Shown: positions 16,453-25,732, counted from the stretch's first letter. The stretch is 51,347 nucleotides of DNA from Methanomicrobia archaeon (GCA_015661395.1 JACWML010000018.1:1-51347), one strand, 5' to 3'. Notes: a model not told the origin generated them from the letters alone. Numbers and translations are program-made.

Positions 16453-18004
16453 AAAGACGCCTGATCAGCAGGTATATCGACCCAGCGACAAGTGCCGGTA
16501 TTCCGAGCCCAAGCAGCGAGAATTCTAGAACGGGCTGCGGCGGTGAACTTGCAACGCTGCTCGTTTGAGCTGCTGGAACAGACATTCCAGGCACCGAGGC
16601 ATTGTCTGCCATTTCAGACGCACTTTTCGTAGCTGTCAGGGAATTCGAGCCTGAGGTACTTGATTGACCGGATGCCTGGTTGGAAGCTGCTACAAGACGG
16701 GGCGTCGAGGTGGCCTTGGCCTTCGTGGAGGCTGTTTTTGCCAGCGATGGTGTCGCCGTTGCTTGTTTTACCGTTGCGGTAGCTTTTACCGTTGGCGTTG
16801 CTTGTTTTACCGTTGCGGTAGCTTTTACCGTTGGCGTTGCTTGTTTTACCGTTGCGGTAGCTTTTACCGTTGGCGTTGCTTGTTTTACCGTTGTGGTAGC
16901 TTTTACCGTTGGCGTTGCTTGTTTTACCGTTGTTGTAGCTGTTGGCGTTGGCGTCGCTGTTGGAGTGGGGACCGGCGTTGCAGTAGGCTGCGCGTTTTGC
17001 CCCGTTTTTAAATCAATGTGCGCCGTCTGAGTGGTTGGATCAACCACGACGGTGCCATATTGGTAGTCCCTTTGCCACGTGCCGTCTGACATCTTCTCAG
17101 CCTTGCTTAGGGCGGTTCCTAGATGGATGCCGTAATCGCTAAACCACGTGGTCCCTGTCGGGGCGTAGAAGAAGTAACCGTCGGTGAGTAGCGCCGAACA
17201 ATAGACGAAGTACCGCTCAGACACGCTGCCCTGGGCGTAAAAAAGGGCTAGTTTGCCATTAGCAGACGCGTCGAGAGCGTATCCGATCGAGTTGTCCCAG
17301 CCCTTATAAAACGGAAATCCCTCGTCCATATATCCGTCGAGAGCTTCAACGTACCCAGGAATGAAGTAGGCACCGTTGTATATTACCATCTTGTTCCCAG
17401 CTGCCTGTTTTACAGATTTGTAGAGAGAGATCGTGCTCGCTTGCCATTGGCTGTCTGAGCCTGACCAGCTTCCCGGCCACTCAACGTTGGGGGAGGTAAT
17501 CCCGTTGTCAAGAACGAGTCCGTCGAAGCCCTTTGATAAGGCGTTCTGGCAAATCTGGACACACGTAGCCCTCCAGCCCGCATTGGTCAAATCCATGAGG
17601 GGTTCATTGGGGTACCCGCTCGGATGAGTGGTGCCTGAAGCATCTCGAAGGTACCATTCTGGATGCGGTGTACCCTCTTGACCGCCAAAGAGCGGGTTAA
17701 AATAAGCTAGGACCACGACGTTGGGGTTAAGTGCTTTGATGGCTTGAATGTGCTGCGACGTCTCGGTGTAGCTCAAGGCAACGACGTCATATTTTGCAAG
17801 ATTTGCAGCTGTGTCTGCCTCCCAGCTGCTTTTGAAATCGACGTACGTATGCGGCGCACTTGCATAGATGAGGCTCTGGGCATTGCTTCCCCCCGAACTA
17901 CTTGTACTGGCTGCTGCAGCAGGTGGAATTACAAACCCCGCAACAAGCAATAAAACTGCCAATATAAAGAGCGCTTTGGTGGCATTTCTTTTCGCATGTT
18001 TCAA
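16451..18004 (-). CDS. Secreted, membrane-anchored putative glycosidase-like TIM-barrel protein with Thr/Pro/Lys repeat stalk
   Basis: The N-terminus is a clear signal peptide (KALFILAVLLLVAGFVIPPAAA). Residues about 45-330 look like a putative glycoside-hydrolase-like TIM barrel (features such as KYDVVALSYTETSQHI, NVVVLAYFNP, FDGLVLDNGI, YMDEGFPFYKGW). Acidic residues sit at strand ends, as in GHL15/GH114-like proteins; this assignment is by impression. A stalk of five 13-residue repeats of the type VKQATPTVKATAT follows, then a Ser/Thr-rich stretch, a single transmembrane helix and RRL at the C-terminus. The TTG start at 18004 has a GAGGTG Shine-Dalgarno and a TATA box (TTTTAAATAG, about 18056-18066). 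Likely a cell-surface enzyme; substrate unknown. Confidence 0.7.
   Translation of the reverse strand: MKHAKRNATKALFILAVLLLVAGFVIPPAAAASTSSSGGSNAQSLIYASAPHTYVDFKSSWEADTAANLAKYDVVALSYTETSQHIQAIKALNPNVVVLAYFNPLFGGQEGTPHPEWYLRDASGTTHPSGYPNEPLMDLTNAGWRATCVQICQNALSKGFDGLVLDNGITSPNVEWPGSWSGSDSQWQASTISLYKSVKQAAGNKMVIYNGAYFIPGYVEALDGYMDEGFPFYKGWDNSIGYALDASANGKLALFYAQGSVSERYFVYCSALLTDGYFFYAPTGTTWFSDYGIHLGTALSKAEKMSDGTWQRDYQYGTVVVDPTTQTAHIDLKTGQNAQPTATPVPTPTATPTPTATTTVKQATPTVKATTTVKQATPTVKATATVKQATPTVKATATVKQATPTVKATATVKQATATPSLAKTASTKAKATSTPRLVAASNQASGQSSTSGSNSLTATKSASEMADNASVPGMSVPAAQTSSVASSPPQPVLEFSLLGLGIPALVAGSIYLLIRRL
16761..16937. repeat. 39-bp minisatellite encoding the 13-residue stalk repeat
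   Basis: Units begin at 16761, 16800, 16839, 16878 and 16917, with the last shorter. Several units are identical and others differ by single bases. The array stays in frame (39 = 3 x 13), so copy-number change would alter stalk length without breaking the gene. Confidence 0.9.
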
Positions 18005-18346
18005 CCAAACACCTCGGTAAGGTAGTTGAGTGCCTTCATGGTACGATTGAGTTCCTATTTAAAAGTTCCTGTGCATTTTTTTTATAAAAAAGGCAAATAA
18101 AAAATAAAACGACCTAAATTTAAAATCAAAGCCGCTGAAATTAATATAACCATCATTAATATAATAATAGCTCATCTAAAAGCTTTTAGCGGACACTATG
18201 ACCATGGCTCATCTACAAGCTTTTAGCGGACAATATGAACGTGACGCGATCATTGCCCCTTTCGAAACGGGCTCGGCGCTCTCGCAAAAAGCGTCAGTTT
18301 AATAAGCAACCATCACATCTATACGACCCGCAAACGGAGTCGTCCT
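18005..18346. promoter_or_regulatory. Divergent regulatory region before the group 4 hydrogenase operon
   Basis: About 340 bases separate the secreted-protein gene (minus) from the hydrogenase operon (plus). The first half is very AT-rich, with the minus-strand TATA box at about 18056-18066 and two copies of ATTAATATAA (about 18139-18164) that could be plus-strand TATA elements. A 34-bp direct repeat follows. GGAG at 18336-18339 lies 7 nt before the first hydrogenase ATG. No protein-coding frame here is convincing. Confidence 0.5.
18170..18240. repeat. Imperfect 34-bp direct repeat upstream of the hydrogenase operon
   Basis: Two copies (18170-18203 and 18207-18240), each GCTCATCTAnAAGCTTTTAG followed by CGGACAnTATGAnC, repeat with a 37-bp period and about three mismatches. 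Each contains the palindrome AAGCTT. They lie 106-177 bp before the first hydrogenase gene, so they could be a duplicated operator or duplicated transcript start. Confidence 0.8.
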
Positions 18347-20177
18347 ATGGATGGTTTATCGACGTCGTACCTTCTGCTCGCCTTAATATTCACTCCTACC
18401 GTGCTTTCGCTCGTGCCTCTGATTCTCGGCGGCTTCACGCAGTCAAAAATCGTAGACTACGTTTCGACCCTTATCGCGCTCATTGCCCTTGTCTTCGCTT
18501 CAGTCCTTACCACCGCGTACACTGGACCGGTGACCGCAGCCGTGCCGAACGTGGTTGCCAACAATGTGCAACTTTTCTCATTCCGCTTCGACGCGCTTAG
18601 TCTTCTGTTCTCACTCGTTGTTGCGCTCATGGGGTGCGTGATTATTTGGTACTCAAATAGCTACATGCAAAATGAGCGCGGAAGAGGGCGTTACTATTTC
18701 CTCATGTTGTTTTTCATTGGCGGCATGCTGATGCTTGTCAACGCCGACAACCTGGTCGTTTTTTACATCGGCTGGGAGATCGTAGGCATTTGCTCGTTCC
18801 TCTTGGTCGGTTTCTGGTATGCCGACCCCATAAAGAATGAGGCCGCAAAAAAGGTCTTCTTCTTTACTCACATACCGGGAGAGGCGTTATTATTGTTTGC
18901 CGTCGGCGCCTACGCGTGGACGGGCAGCGTTAACATCAACGCCTTGTTAACGTCGACGCCGGCAGCGTGGCAGATGAACACCCTGCTCGCGCTTGCACTC
19001 ATCGCTATATTCGCCAAGTCTGCACAAACGCCGTTCTTCTCGTGGTTGCCCAGCGCTATGCAAGGCCCCACACCGGTTTCTGCGTTGCTGCACAGCGCAG
19101 CGATGGTCCCCGCTGGTGTGTATCTCGCTGCACGACTCTTTCCGTTGTTTACCGGTGCCTGGCCGTGGGTGCTCGCTATCATCGGCGGATTCACCTTGGT
19201 GTTGGCTGCTACCTTCGCTATGCGCGCTAACGACCTGAAAGAGGTCCTCGCGTACAGCACCATCACAAACCTCGGATTCATGTTCCTTGCATTCAGCTTC
19301 GGGCCGATAGGACTCGTCGCGGGATTAATGCAATTCCTTGCGCACGGCTTTTTTAAGGCCTGCCTGTTTCTGGGGGCGGGAGCCGTTGACCGCACCGCGC
19401 ATACGATGGATCTCAACAAGCTGGGCGGGCTATCGAGAAAGATGCCGTATACCGCAGCTTCGTTCACCATCGCCGCCGTAACACTTGCCGGCGTGCCGCC
19501 TCTTGCCGGCTTTGTGAGCAAATGGCTCATTTACTCGAGCAGCATCGCCGCGACGACTGCGGGCTTACAGGTCTTCGTGATCGTGGTGCTGGCAGGGAGC
19601 GTGCTCTCTGCAGGCTACATCTTCCGCGCGACGGTTAGCGTATTCTATGGTCAGCTTCCGGCCGACAATCCTTGCGGCGGGGTGCGTCGGTTTGGGAGTC
19701 TTCGCGCAATATCCCCTCGCCATCATAACACAGGTCCCGTACAGCGGGACAGTGGTCACACAGTCCGCGATTGTGCTTACTAATATCGAAATACCTGGAG
19801 TATCCAGTTTTGCTCCTGCCCTGGCGGCGATTCTCCTTTTGACGGCTATACTCGCCGGTCTAATCCTTAACGAATTCTTGACGCGGCGACCTCGTGAGAC
19901 TGCTCCAGCATCCAAACAGCTTTTCGGAGCGGGATACGAGCTGCCTGAAGGATACGTGTATGCATCTGGACGGCACTTTCTTTACCAAGTGACACAGCCA
20001 TTCGAGCGATTGCGCTGGATTGACCCTGACTACGCCTACGCCGCAATCGGACGAGGCGTGGACTCGCTATCGAGACTGCTACGCCGAGCACAAAACGGAA
20101 GCGTGATCAGGTATGCCACGTGGATACTCGTTTGGCTGCTCCTCGCTGGAGCCGTTTTTCTAGTTTTTAGGGGGTAG
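18347..20177 (+). pseudogene. Group 4 hydrogenase antiporter-like subunit (HyfB/NuoL/MrpA type), frameshifted
   Basis: Frame 1 (from ATG 18347) reads as a NuoL/HyfB-type ion-pumping subunit with about 13 membrane helices. It has the family's GWEIVGICSFLLVGFW, AKSAQTPFFSWLPSAMQGPTP and LLHSAAMVPAGVYL segments, containing the conserved Glu and Lys residues of the proton path. After TVSVFYG (about 19645) the frame reads into a non-membrane tail ending at 19783. In another frame, from 19647, the expected continuation appears (RPTILAAGCVGLGVFAQ, more helices) and runs to 20177. Compared with the family, roughly 15-20 residues also seem missing at the junction. So either a deletion with frameshift or an assembly error. 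It is the first gene of the operon. Confidence 0.8.
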
Positions 20178-20179
20178 TA

Positions 20180-20779
20180 ATGGAAACCGTACTGGCGTTT
20201 GGTATCCTGTGGGTGATATGCGCGATTCTCATCGTGATCTTAAGCGACAAATGGGCCACGGTGGCACTCCTCGCTCTAAACTTGATAATCGCCGCATTCT
20301 TGTTGACGGAAAACGATCTGATAGGGGCACTCGTGAAAGCGGCGCTCGGGATCGTGTCGCCCATCATCATCCTACTCGCCATCGCTCGTACAAAACAGCC
20401 CCGGCCTCGATTTGGCACGCTGCCACTGATGTCGGCGGCGCTTTTAACCCTAGCACTTTCGTATCTGGTAGCTTTTTCAGCGCAATCGCAATTTCCGCTT
20501 GGGCGGACCACTGAAAGCTACGCTCTTGTAGCGCTCTTCGGTATCGCTTTTCTGATCCTTGTGAGCCAGAGAAGCATCTTAAAGCTCCTACTCGGTATAC
20601 TCGTCCTCGAGAACATCGGGACACTTCTCATAGCGTGGGGAGCGAATACCGCGCTGCTTTCCGTAGTCGCCGAGGTGTTCGTGGTTCTAATCACACTCAC
20701 GATAGCCTTGATAGCGCTGATGGACTTCGCCGAATATGGCTCCATTGACGGCAGCGAGCTGACTAACCTGCGTGGATAG
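20180..20779 (+). CDS. Group 4 hydrogenase membrane subunit, HyfE-like (NuoK-type)
   Basis: A 199-residue, very hydrophobic protein with about six predicted helices. It corresponds to HyfE of formate hydrogenlyase-type complexes, whose C-terminal half resembles NuoK and MrpC. A Glu lies in a helix (LLGILVLENIGTLLIAWG), the position of the NuoK proton-path Glu. It starts two bases after the previous stop, with GGGGGT as ribosome-binding site, so it is translationally coupled to the broken antiporter gene. Confidence 0.8.
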   Translation: METVLAFGILWVICAILIVILSDKWATVALLALNLIIAAFLLTENDLIGALVKAALGIVSPIIILLAIARTKQPRPRFGTLPLMSAALLTLALSYLVAFSAQSQFPLGRTTESYALVALFGIAFLILVSQRSILKLLLGILVLENIGTLLIAWGANTALLSVVAEVFVVLITLTIALIALMDFAEYGSIDGSELTNLRG

Positions 20780-20791
20780 CGGAGAACCGAA

Positions 20792-22198
20792 ATGTATGTC
20801 GTGTACACTCTGGCCATTCCCTTGATCGCTTCAGCGATATGCGCGCTTTTCGGTCGTAAAACGAAAATGGCAGCGTATGCAGCTGTCACTGGGATGACGC
20901 TAAGCGCTGTCCTTTTCACCGCCAATTTGTTTTTCGCCACAAGCGCGACTGCCGGCCTCGATTCATTTGCAACAACGGCCGGGCTGTCCACGGTGGGGCT
21001 TATGGTAGCGTACGTGGTGATCGTTATCGGAACGCTTGTTACGTGGTTTAGTCTCCCTTACATCAAAAACGCCGGGCGCATCTACTACCCCCTCCTTTTG
21101 ATCATTATAAGTACCACAGCTGCCGCGGTCCTCAGCACCAACGTTGCGACGCTGTACATCTTTTTGGAGATCGGCACCCTTTCGACAGCAATCCTCGTAA
21201 CATACCGAAAGGGACGTGCGTTTGAGGCAGCAACAAAATTTGTCGTTTTAAACAGCATCGGAAGCTCGTTCACGCTTATAGCGCTCATTTTGATGTTCCT
21301 CAACTACGGAACGCTCAACATAGGAAGCTTCGGAAGCACATCGAGCAACGCGGTTCTTTTGATAAGCCTCTTCTTGTTCATAGGATTGGGAACGAAAATC
21401 GGCGTCGTTCCGATGCATTCGTGGGTTCCTGATACGTACGGCGAGGCCCCGACGCCCGTCAGCACATTTTTGGCAGGGACCGTCAAGGCGGCCACCGCTT
21501 TTATCCTCATTCGATTCTTGTTTGCATTACACCCGGTTCTTGACGTTGTGCTGTTGTTCATCGCAGTCACGGCAGTGCTTACCGTGGGGGTAGGCGCCTT
21601 TATGGCGTACACACAGAAGGACCTAAAGCGGTTCCTCGCTTACTCATCGATAGAACAAGCCGGAATCATACTGTTTGCGGTTGGCATTGGATCATCTGCT
21701 GCGCTGACGGGAGGGATTTTTCAAATAATTAATAACATGGTTATGAAATCACTAGTTTTCCTCTGTGTGGGGGCCATTATTGCAGCAACCAAGCAACGAA
21801 ATGTCGGCGGGCTTGGCGGCCTGGTGACGAAGATGCCGATCGTGGCGGGGGGGTTCTTGATAGGCGCGCTTGCGCTCTCGGGGATCCCGCCACTCAACGG
21901 CTTTATCAGCGAATATTTGATCCTTCAAGCGGGCTTCGACAAGGGAGGGTTTTATCCGGCCTTGTCAGTGGCGTTGCTCGTGCTGACGTTTCCTATGTTT
22001 GCGGGCTACATCAAAGTTTTTCAGCGGGTGTTTTTGACCGTCGATCACAAGAAAGAAGCGCCTGGAGTGTCGTATCTATCTATTTATATAATACTCCCTA
22101 TAATTATCTTGAGCGTTCTTTGTGTGCTGATGGGAATATTTCCGACAGCAATCGTGGACCAGATCAACAAGCTGTCGCTCGCTCTGCTAGGAGGCTGA
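20792..22198 (+). CDS. Group 4 hydrogenase antiporter-like subunit, HyfF/MrpD-like (NuoM/N-type)
   Basis: A 468-residue polytopic protein of the proton-conducting transporter family, about 14 helices. Visible family features are IFLEIGTLSTAILVTY (conserved Glu), KIGVVPMHSWVPDTYGEAPT followed by FLAGTVKAATAF (conserved Lys residues), and KDLKRFLAYSSIEQAG. The frame is intact, unlike the first operon gene, so one complete pump module remains. GGAGA precedes the ATG, and its stop overlaps the region of the next start. Confidence 0.9.
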   Translation: MYVVYTLAIPLIASAICALFGRKTKMAAYAAVTGMTLSAVLFTANLFFATSATAGLDSFATTAGLSTVGLMVAYVVIVIGTLVTWFSLPYIKNAGRIYYPLLLIIISTTAAAVLSTNVATLYIFLEIGTLSTAILVTYRKGRAFEAATKFVVLNSIGSSFTLIALILMFLNYGTLNIGSFGSTSSNAVLLISLFLFIGLGTKIGVVPMHSWVPDTYGEAPTPVSTFLAGTVKAATAFILIRFLFALHPVLDVVLLFIAVTAVLTVGVGAFMAYTQKDLKRFLAYSSIEQAGIILFAVGIGSSAALTGGIFQIINNMVMKSLVFLCVGAIIAATKQRNVGGLGGLVTKMPIVAGGFLIGALALSGIPPLNGFISEYLILQAGFDKGGFYPALSVALLVLTFPMFAGYIKVFQRVFLTVDHKKEAPGVSYLSIYIILPIIILSVLCVLMGIFPTAIVDQINKLSLALLGG

Positions 22199-22200
22199 TG

Positions 22201-22719
22201 ATGTTTCGAGCAAGGTCACCGTGGGTTTACTTTATTAACACCGGATCGTGCAACGGATGCGATATCGAGGTACTCGCTATTCAAAATCCGCGGTACAGCG
22301 CGGAACGCTACGGCGTTCTGCGCGTTGGGTCTCCGCGGCACGCTGATGTGCTCGTGGTAACGGGTCCGATTACCAAACGCATGGAGGACCGCTTGACGAT
22401 GATATATGACCAGATTCCAAATCCGAAAGCCGTCGTTGCGGTGGGAAGTTGTCCCACATCAAACGGAATCTTTGACGGCGGGTACTCACTAACGGGCCCG
22501 CTTGACACGGTCATCCCCGTCGACGTCTACGTCATGGGCTGCCCTCCTCGGCCGCTCAACATTCTGTCAGGCATTCGAACCGCGGCGAAGATGCTCGACT
22601 CAAAGAGAAAAGGCAGAGGCGCTCGACCTACGGCACGATTTGACGAAGCGATGTCAAAGGAAACGGTCATCGATCCGAAGTTCCGGTCATCAGATAACGT
22701 TCCCGAGGCAGGACGATGA
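22201..22719 (+). CDS. Group 4 [NiFe] hydrogenase small subunit (EchC/HyfI/NuoB-like)
   Basis: This subunit carries the proximal [4Fe-4S] cluster that passes electrons to the NiFe site. The four ligands are visible as CNGCD near the N-terminus, GSCP in the middle and GCPPRP later, the arrangement of NuoB and EchC. The ATG at 22201 has GGAGG about 6 nt upstream; an ATG at 22198 overlapping the previous stop is the alternative. The last 45 residues after the core are hydrophilic and variable. Confidence 0.93.
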   Translation: MFRARSPWVYFINTGSCNGCDIEVLAIQNPRYSAERYGVLRVGSPRHADVLVVTGPITKRMEDRLTMIYDQIPNPKAVVAVGSCPTSNGIFDGGYSLTGPLDTVIPVDVYVMGCPPRPLNILSGIRTAAKMLDSKRKGRGARPTARFDEAMSKETVIDPKFRSSDNVPEAGR

Positions 22720-23114
22720 AGCGATCGCTTGAAGACGCAGTAAAGGTCATAGAGTCGAGTCACAAGGGGTTAAACTCATACTACCGTGTGGCGCTCGACG
22801 ACCTCGATGCGACACTCGCATTTCTTAAGCAGGAGGGGGCACGACTGGGCACCATTACCGGCAAAGATGCGCGAGATCATCTCGAAGTGCTGTACCACTT
22901 TGCCCTATCGGCAGAGCTTCACACCGTCATCGTGGACCTCCCCTATGACACTCCAAACGTCCCAACGATTACCAACCACTTTGTCGCCGCATTGCTCTAT
23001 GAGCGAGAGCTCATCGGCTTACTTGGCATCAACGTGATCGGGATTCCTGATTCAAGGCCGCTCGAGCTGCCACCGAAATATAGCGATCCGACGCCGCCGC
23101 TCAGGAGGGTATAA
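22716..23114 (+). CDS. Group 4 hydrogenase NuoC-like subunit (EchD-type)
   Basis: A 132-residue soluble protein overlapping the small-subunit gene by four bases (ATGA). It corresponds to the 30-kDa/NuoC domain that lies beside the large subunit. Typical features are the DHLEVLYHFAL segment, VDLPYDTPNVPTITNHF and the YERELIGLLGI motif before a proline-rich tail. In formate hydrogenlyases this domain is fused to the large subunit; here it is separate, as in Ech-type enzymes. Confidence 0.85.
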   Translation: MKRSLEDAVKVIESSHKGLNSYYRVALDDLDATLAFLKQEGARLGTITGKDARDHLEVLYHFALSAELHTVIVDLPYDTPNVPTITNHFVAALLYERELIGLLGINVIGIPDSRPLELPPKYSDPTPPLRRV

Positions 23115-23116
23115 CC

Positions 23117-24286
23117 GTGGCAGAGGTCAACGATCGCGGCTTTGCGAAGTTGAAGGTCCCGATCGGGCCAAGCCATCCCGCCTTAGAGGAGCCTGCGAGA
23201 TTCTTGTTTGAAGTAGAGGGCGAGAAGGTGATCGACGTCGACTATGAAATCGGCTACAACCACCGCAGCATTGAACGGCTGTGCCAAGAGCGGCCATTTT
23301 CTAAGATCGTATATCTCGTTGAACGCATCTGCGGTATCTGTTCACACGCCCACCCGCTAAACCACGTCGAACGCGTTGAAGACATCGCTGATATCGAGGT
23401 GCCCGAGCGGGCAAAATACATACGGACGATTTACGCAGAGCTCGAGCGGATTCACTCGCACATGCTGTGGGCGGGCATTGCAGGTGAAGAAATCGGCTAT
23501 CATAGCTTGTTCATGTACACGTGGCGCGAGCGGGAGAAGGTCATGGATCTCTTCGAAATGCTGAGCGGGAACAGGGTGATGCACGGATGTAACAAGATCG
23601 GCGGCGTCAAGTGGAATATCTCTGATGAACAAGCACGTTCCGCGCTGGGTGTCCTCAGCTATCTCGACACCGCTGCCGACAAGATCACTAAATCAGTTCT
23701 AAAGGATAGCAGCATCGCAGAACGAGGTAAGGGCGTCGGCTGCCTAAGCAAAGAGGACGCGATCCGTCTAGGGGCGGTGGGCCCGAACGCACGTGCGAGC
23801 GGCGTTGCCGAAGACACTCGAGTTATGTGCAAGTATGCAGCGTACGGCGATTTCGATCTCGAGCCACAGATAGCGAAAGATGGAGACGTCGTGGCTCAGG
23901 CATTGGTGCGCTTAGCAGAACTCAAACAATCCATTCGGCTCACCGAGGAGCTTATAGCGAACCTGCCTGACGGGCCGATTCAAGTTGAGTACGGTGAGAT
24001 CCCGCCTGGGCGCAGCGTCGGCCGGGTTGAAGCCCCCCGTGGTGAACTGATCCACTACACGGAGACGAATGGTACGAGGTTCTTCGAGCGAATAAAAATC
24101 AGAGCCCCGACGCTCGCCAATATCCCCTCCTACGTGCCGAAGTTCCTCGGCTGTCAAGTGGCCGATATCCCTATCATCGCCGCATCAATCGATCCCTGCT
24201 TTAGCTGTAGTGATCGGGTGACCGTGATAAAAGACGGGAAGCGAAAGATAGTCAGCGCACAGGAATTAAAAACAGGAAGGATTTAA
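23117..24286 (+). CDS. Group 4 [NiFe] hydrogenase large subunit (EchE/HyfG/NuoD-like)
   Basis: The catalytic subunit. RICGICSHAH near residue 74 and DPCFSCSDR near residue 360 supply both CxxC pairs that bind the NiFe centre. It is therefore a real hydrogenase rather than a complex I-type or Ehr-type relative that has lost the cysteines. At 389 residues it is slightly longer than EchE and ends with about 22 residues after the last motif. I see no processing protease gene dedicated to it; FrhD in this window belongs to the F420 hydrogenase. The GTG start has a GGAGGGT ribosome-binding site. Confidence 0.94.
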   Translation: MAEVNDRGFAKLKVPIGPSHPALEEPARFLFEVEGEKVIDVDYEIGYNHRSIERLCQERPFSKIVYLVERICGICSHAHPLNHVERVEDIADIEVPERAKYIRTIYAELERIHSHMLWAGIAGEEIGYHSLFMYTWREREKVMDLFEMLSGNRVMHGCNKIGGVKWNISDEQARSALGVLSYLDTAADKITKSVLKDSSIAERGKGVGCLSKEDAIRLGAVGPNARASGVAEDTRVMCKYAAYGDFDLEPQIAKDGDVVAQALVRLAELKQSIRLTEELIANLPDGPIQVEYGEIPPGRSVGRVEAPRGELIHYTETNGTRFFERIKIRAPTLANIPSYVPKFLGCQVADIPIIAASIDPCFSCSDRVTVIKDGKRKIVSAQELKTGRI

Positions 24287-25221
24287 TGATCGCTTCAATA
24301 ATCGTTGCGCTGGTCTATGCCTTTGTTGCTGCCTTGCTGCTGCAGGGGATTCGCCGCATCGTCGTGGCGCACAGCCAATTTCGCAAAGGTCCAAGCATCT
24401 TCCAGACGTTTTATGACTTCTTCAAACTGATGGGCAAGGAGAGCTTGACGCCGAACGTGACGAGCCCACTGCTCTTCAACCTCGCGCCGATCCTCAGCGT
24501 CGCCTCGATGCTGTTCGCGGCACTGGTTATACCTTTGGCCGCCTCTACGTCGGCAGTCGGTGCTGGCGATCTCATATTGGTGATTTACCTCCTAGCGATA
24601 CCGCCAATTGCCCTGATCCTCGGCGGTTCGGCCAGCGGAAGCCCGTACGGCGCCATCGGCGCTGCACGTGAGGTCGCGCTCCTCATCGCCTACGAAACTC
24701 CGTTCATCGTCGCCATGGTAACGGTGGCTCTCGCGGCAGGATCGTTCCAGTTAACTACGATATCGGCAACCGCGTGGATCACCGTCTTGCCGCTCGCAGC
24801 GATCGCTGCAATATGGACGTTGCCTGCCGCAGCGGCAGTTCAACCTTTTGACATCGCCGAAGCCGAGACGGAGATCGTTTCTGGCCCATACGTCGAGTAC
24901 TCGGGACCTAATCTCGCCCTTCTACAGCTCGGGCAGTGGCTTAAGACATTTCTCTACGCGTCGCTCATAGCCACAGTGTTCTTTGGAACGACAATCTACC
25001 ACTTCGAGCCCGTCATAAATCTTATCATCCAATTCGCGATCATAGCATTGCTCGTCAGCGCCTTTATTGCGTTTTGGCAGGCGACTACCGCGAGAACACG
25101 TGTCACCCGCGTGCTCAGGTATTATTGGACCATCCCTACGATGCTCGCAGTCGCAGATCTCATCTTGTATCTGGCAGGCGTGCGGTACATGCACTTCCTG
25201 TTCGGATGGGCAGGGCTCTAG
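24286..25221 (+). CDS. Group 4 hydrogenase membrane subunit, HyfC/EchB/NuoH-like
   Basis: A 311-residue protein with about eight helices that anchors the hydrogenase module to the pump modules. Conserved cytoplasmic features of the NuoH family are visible: RKGPSIFQTFYDFFKLMGKE near the N-terminus, a YETPF motif, and FDIAEAETEIVSGPYVEYSG, whose acidic residues shape the entry to the proton path. Its ATG overlaps the previous stop by one base (TAATG), indicating coupling. Confidence 0.92.
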   Translation: MIASIIVALVYAFVAALLLQGIRRIVVAHSQFRKGPSIFQTFYDFFKLMGKESLTPNVTSPLLFNLAPILSVASMLFAALVIPLAASTSAVGAGDLILVIYLLAIPPIALILGGSASGSPYGAIGAAREVALLIAYETPFIVAMVTVALAAGSFQLTTISATAWITVLPLAAIAAIWTLPAAAAVQPFDIAEAETEIVSGPYVEYSGPNLALLQLGQWLKTFLYASLIATVFFGTTIYHFEPVINLIIQFAIIALLVSAFIAFWQATTARTRVTRVLRYYWTIPTMLAVADLILYLAGVRYMHFLFGWAGL

Positions 25222-25222
25222 A

Positions 25223-25708
25223 ATGACTTCAGGATTCCTCAAAGATCTTATACGCTCGTTTACAGTCGGCATAGTGGGCAAAACGGCAACCGTACGGAGC
25301 GCGTCAGAGGTCGAAGTCCCGGCAGCGTACCGTGGGACGCCGATTATTGACCCCGAAAAATGTATCTTGTGTGGACGCTGCGGAAAAGTCTGCCCTGCCG
25401 GAGCCATCGCACTGCGGACAAGTGCCTCTGAGAAAAGTGTGCGCATCTTCGTCGGACACTGTGTATTTTGCAGTGAGTGCGCGATGATTTGTCCGGTTTC
25501 CGCCATCACGATGAGCAAGGTCTGGGACACCGTAGTGACGGACAGGCTTTCTCGAGACACGATGAGTGAGCGCGAAATAAAACGTCGGCCAAGACCGAAG
25601 GAGGAAAAAGCATCCAGCAACGTCGGAAGCGAGAGTCAAGAACTGACAGCTGAAGATCCCCCGCAAACGCCGACTGCAGATAGCGAAAGTGGCCCCGCCA
25701 ACGAGTAG
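25223..25708 (+). CDS. Group 4 hydrogenase ferredoxin-like subunit (HyfH/EchF/NuoI-like)
   Basis: Two [4Fe-4S] clusters are predicted from CILCGRCGKVCP and CVFCSECAMICP. This subunit receives electrons from soluble ferredoxin and passes them to the small subunit. I start at ATG 25223, one base after the NuoH-like stop; upstream sequence in this frame overlaps the previous gene. About 161 residues, of which the last 45 are a hydrophilic Glu/Ser/Pro/Thr-rich tail that is not part of the fold. Last gene of the operon, followed by an oligo-T stretch. Confidence 0.92.
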   Translation: MTSGFLKDLIRSFTVGIVGKTATVRSASEVEVPAAYRGTPIIDPEKCILCGRCGKVCPAGAIALRTSASEKSVRIFVGHCVFCSECAMICPVSAITMSKVWDTVVTDRLSRDTMSEREIKRRPRPKEEKASSNVGSESQELTAEDPPQTPTADSESGPANE

Positions 25709-25732
25709 GTGAGGCCTAAACGGCACCGCTAC

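Noticed and set aside
16761-16937. Possible CRISPR-like array
   Set aside because: The 39-bp units are contiguous with no unique spacers and are in frame within a coding sequence.
16664-17030. Repetitive plus-strand frames (Cys/Tyr/Trp-rich and Val/Ala-rich) of about 115 residues
   Set aside because: They are mirror translations of the 39-bp stalk minisatellite in the secreted protein gene on the other strand.
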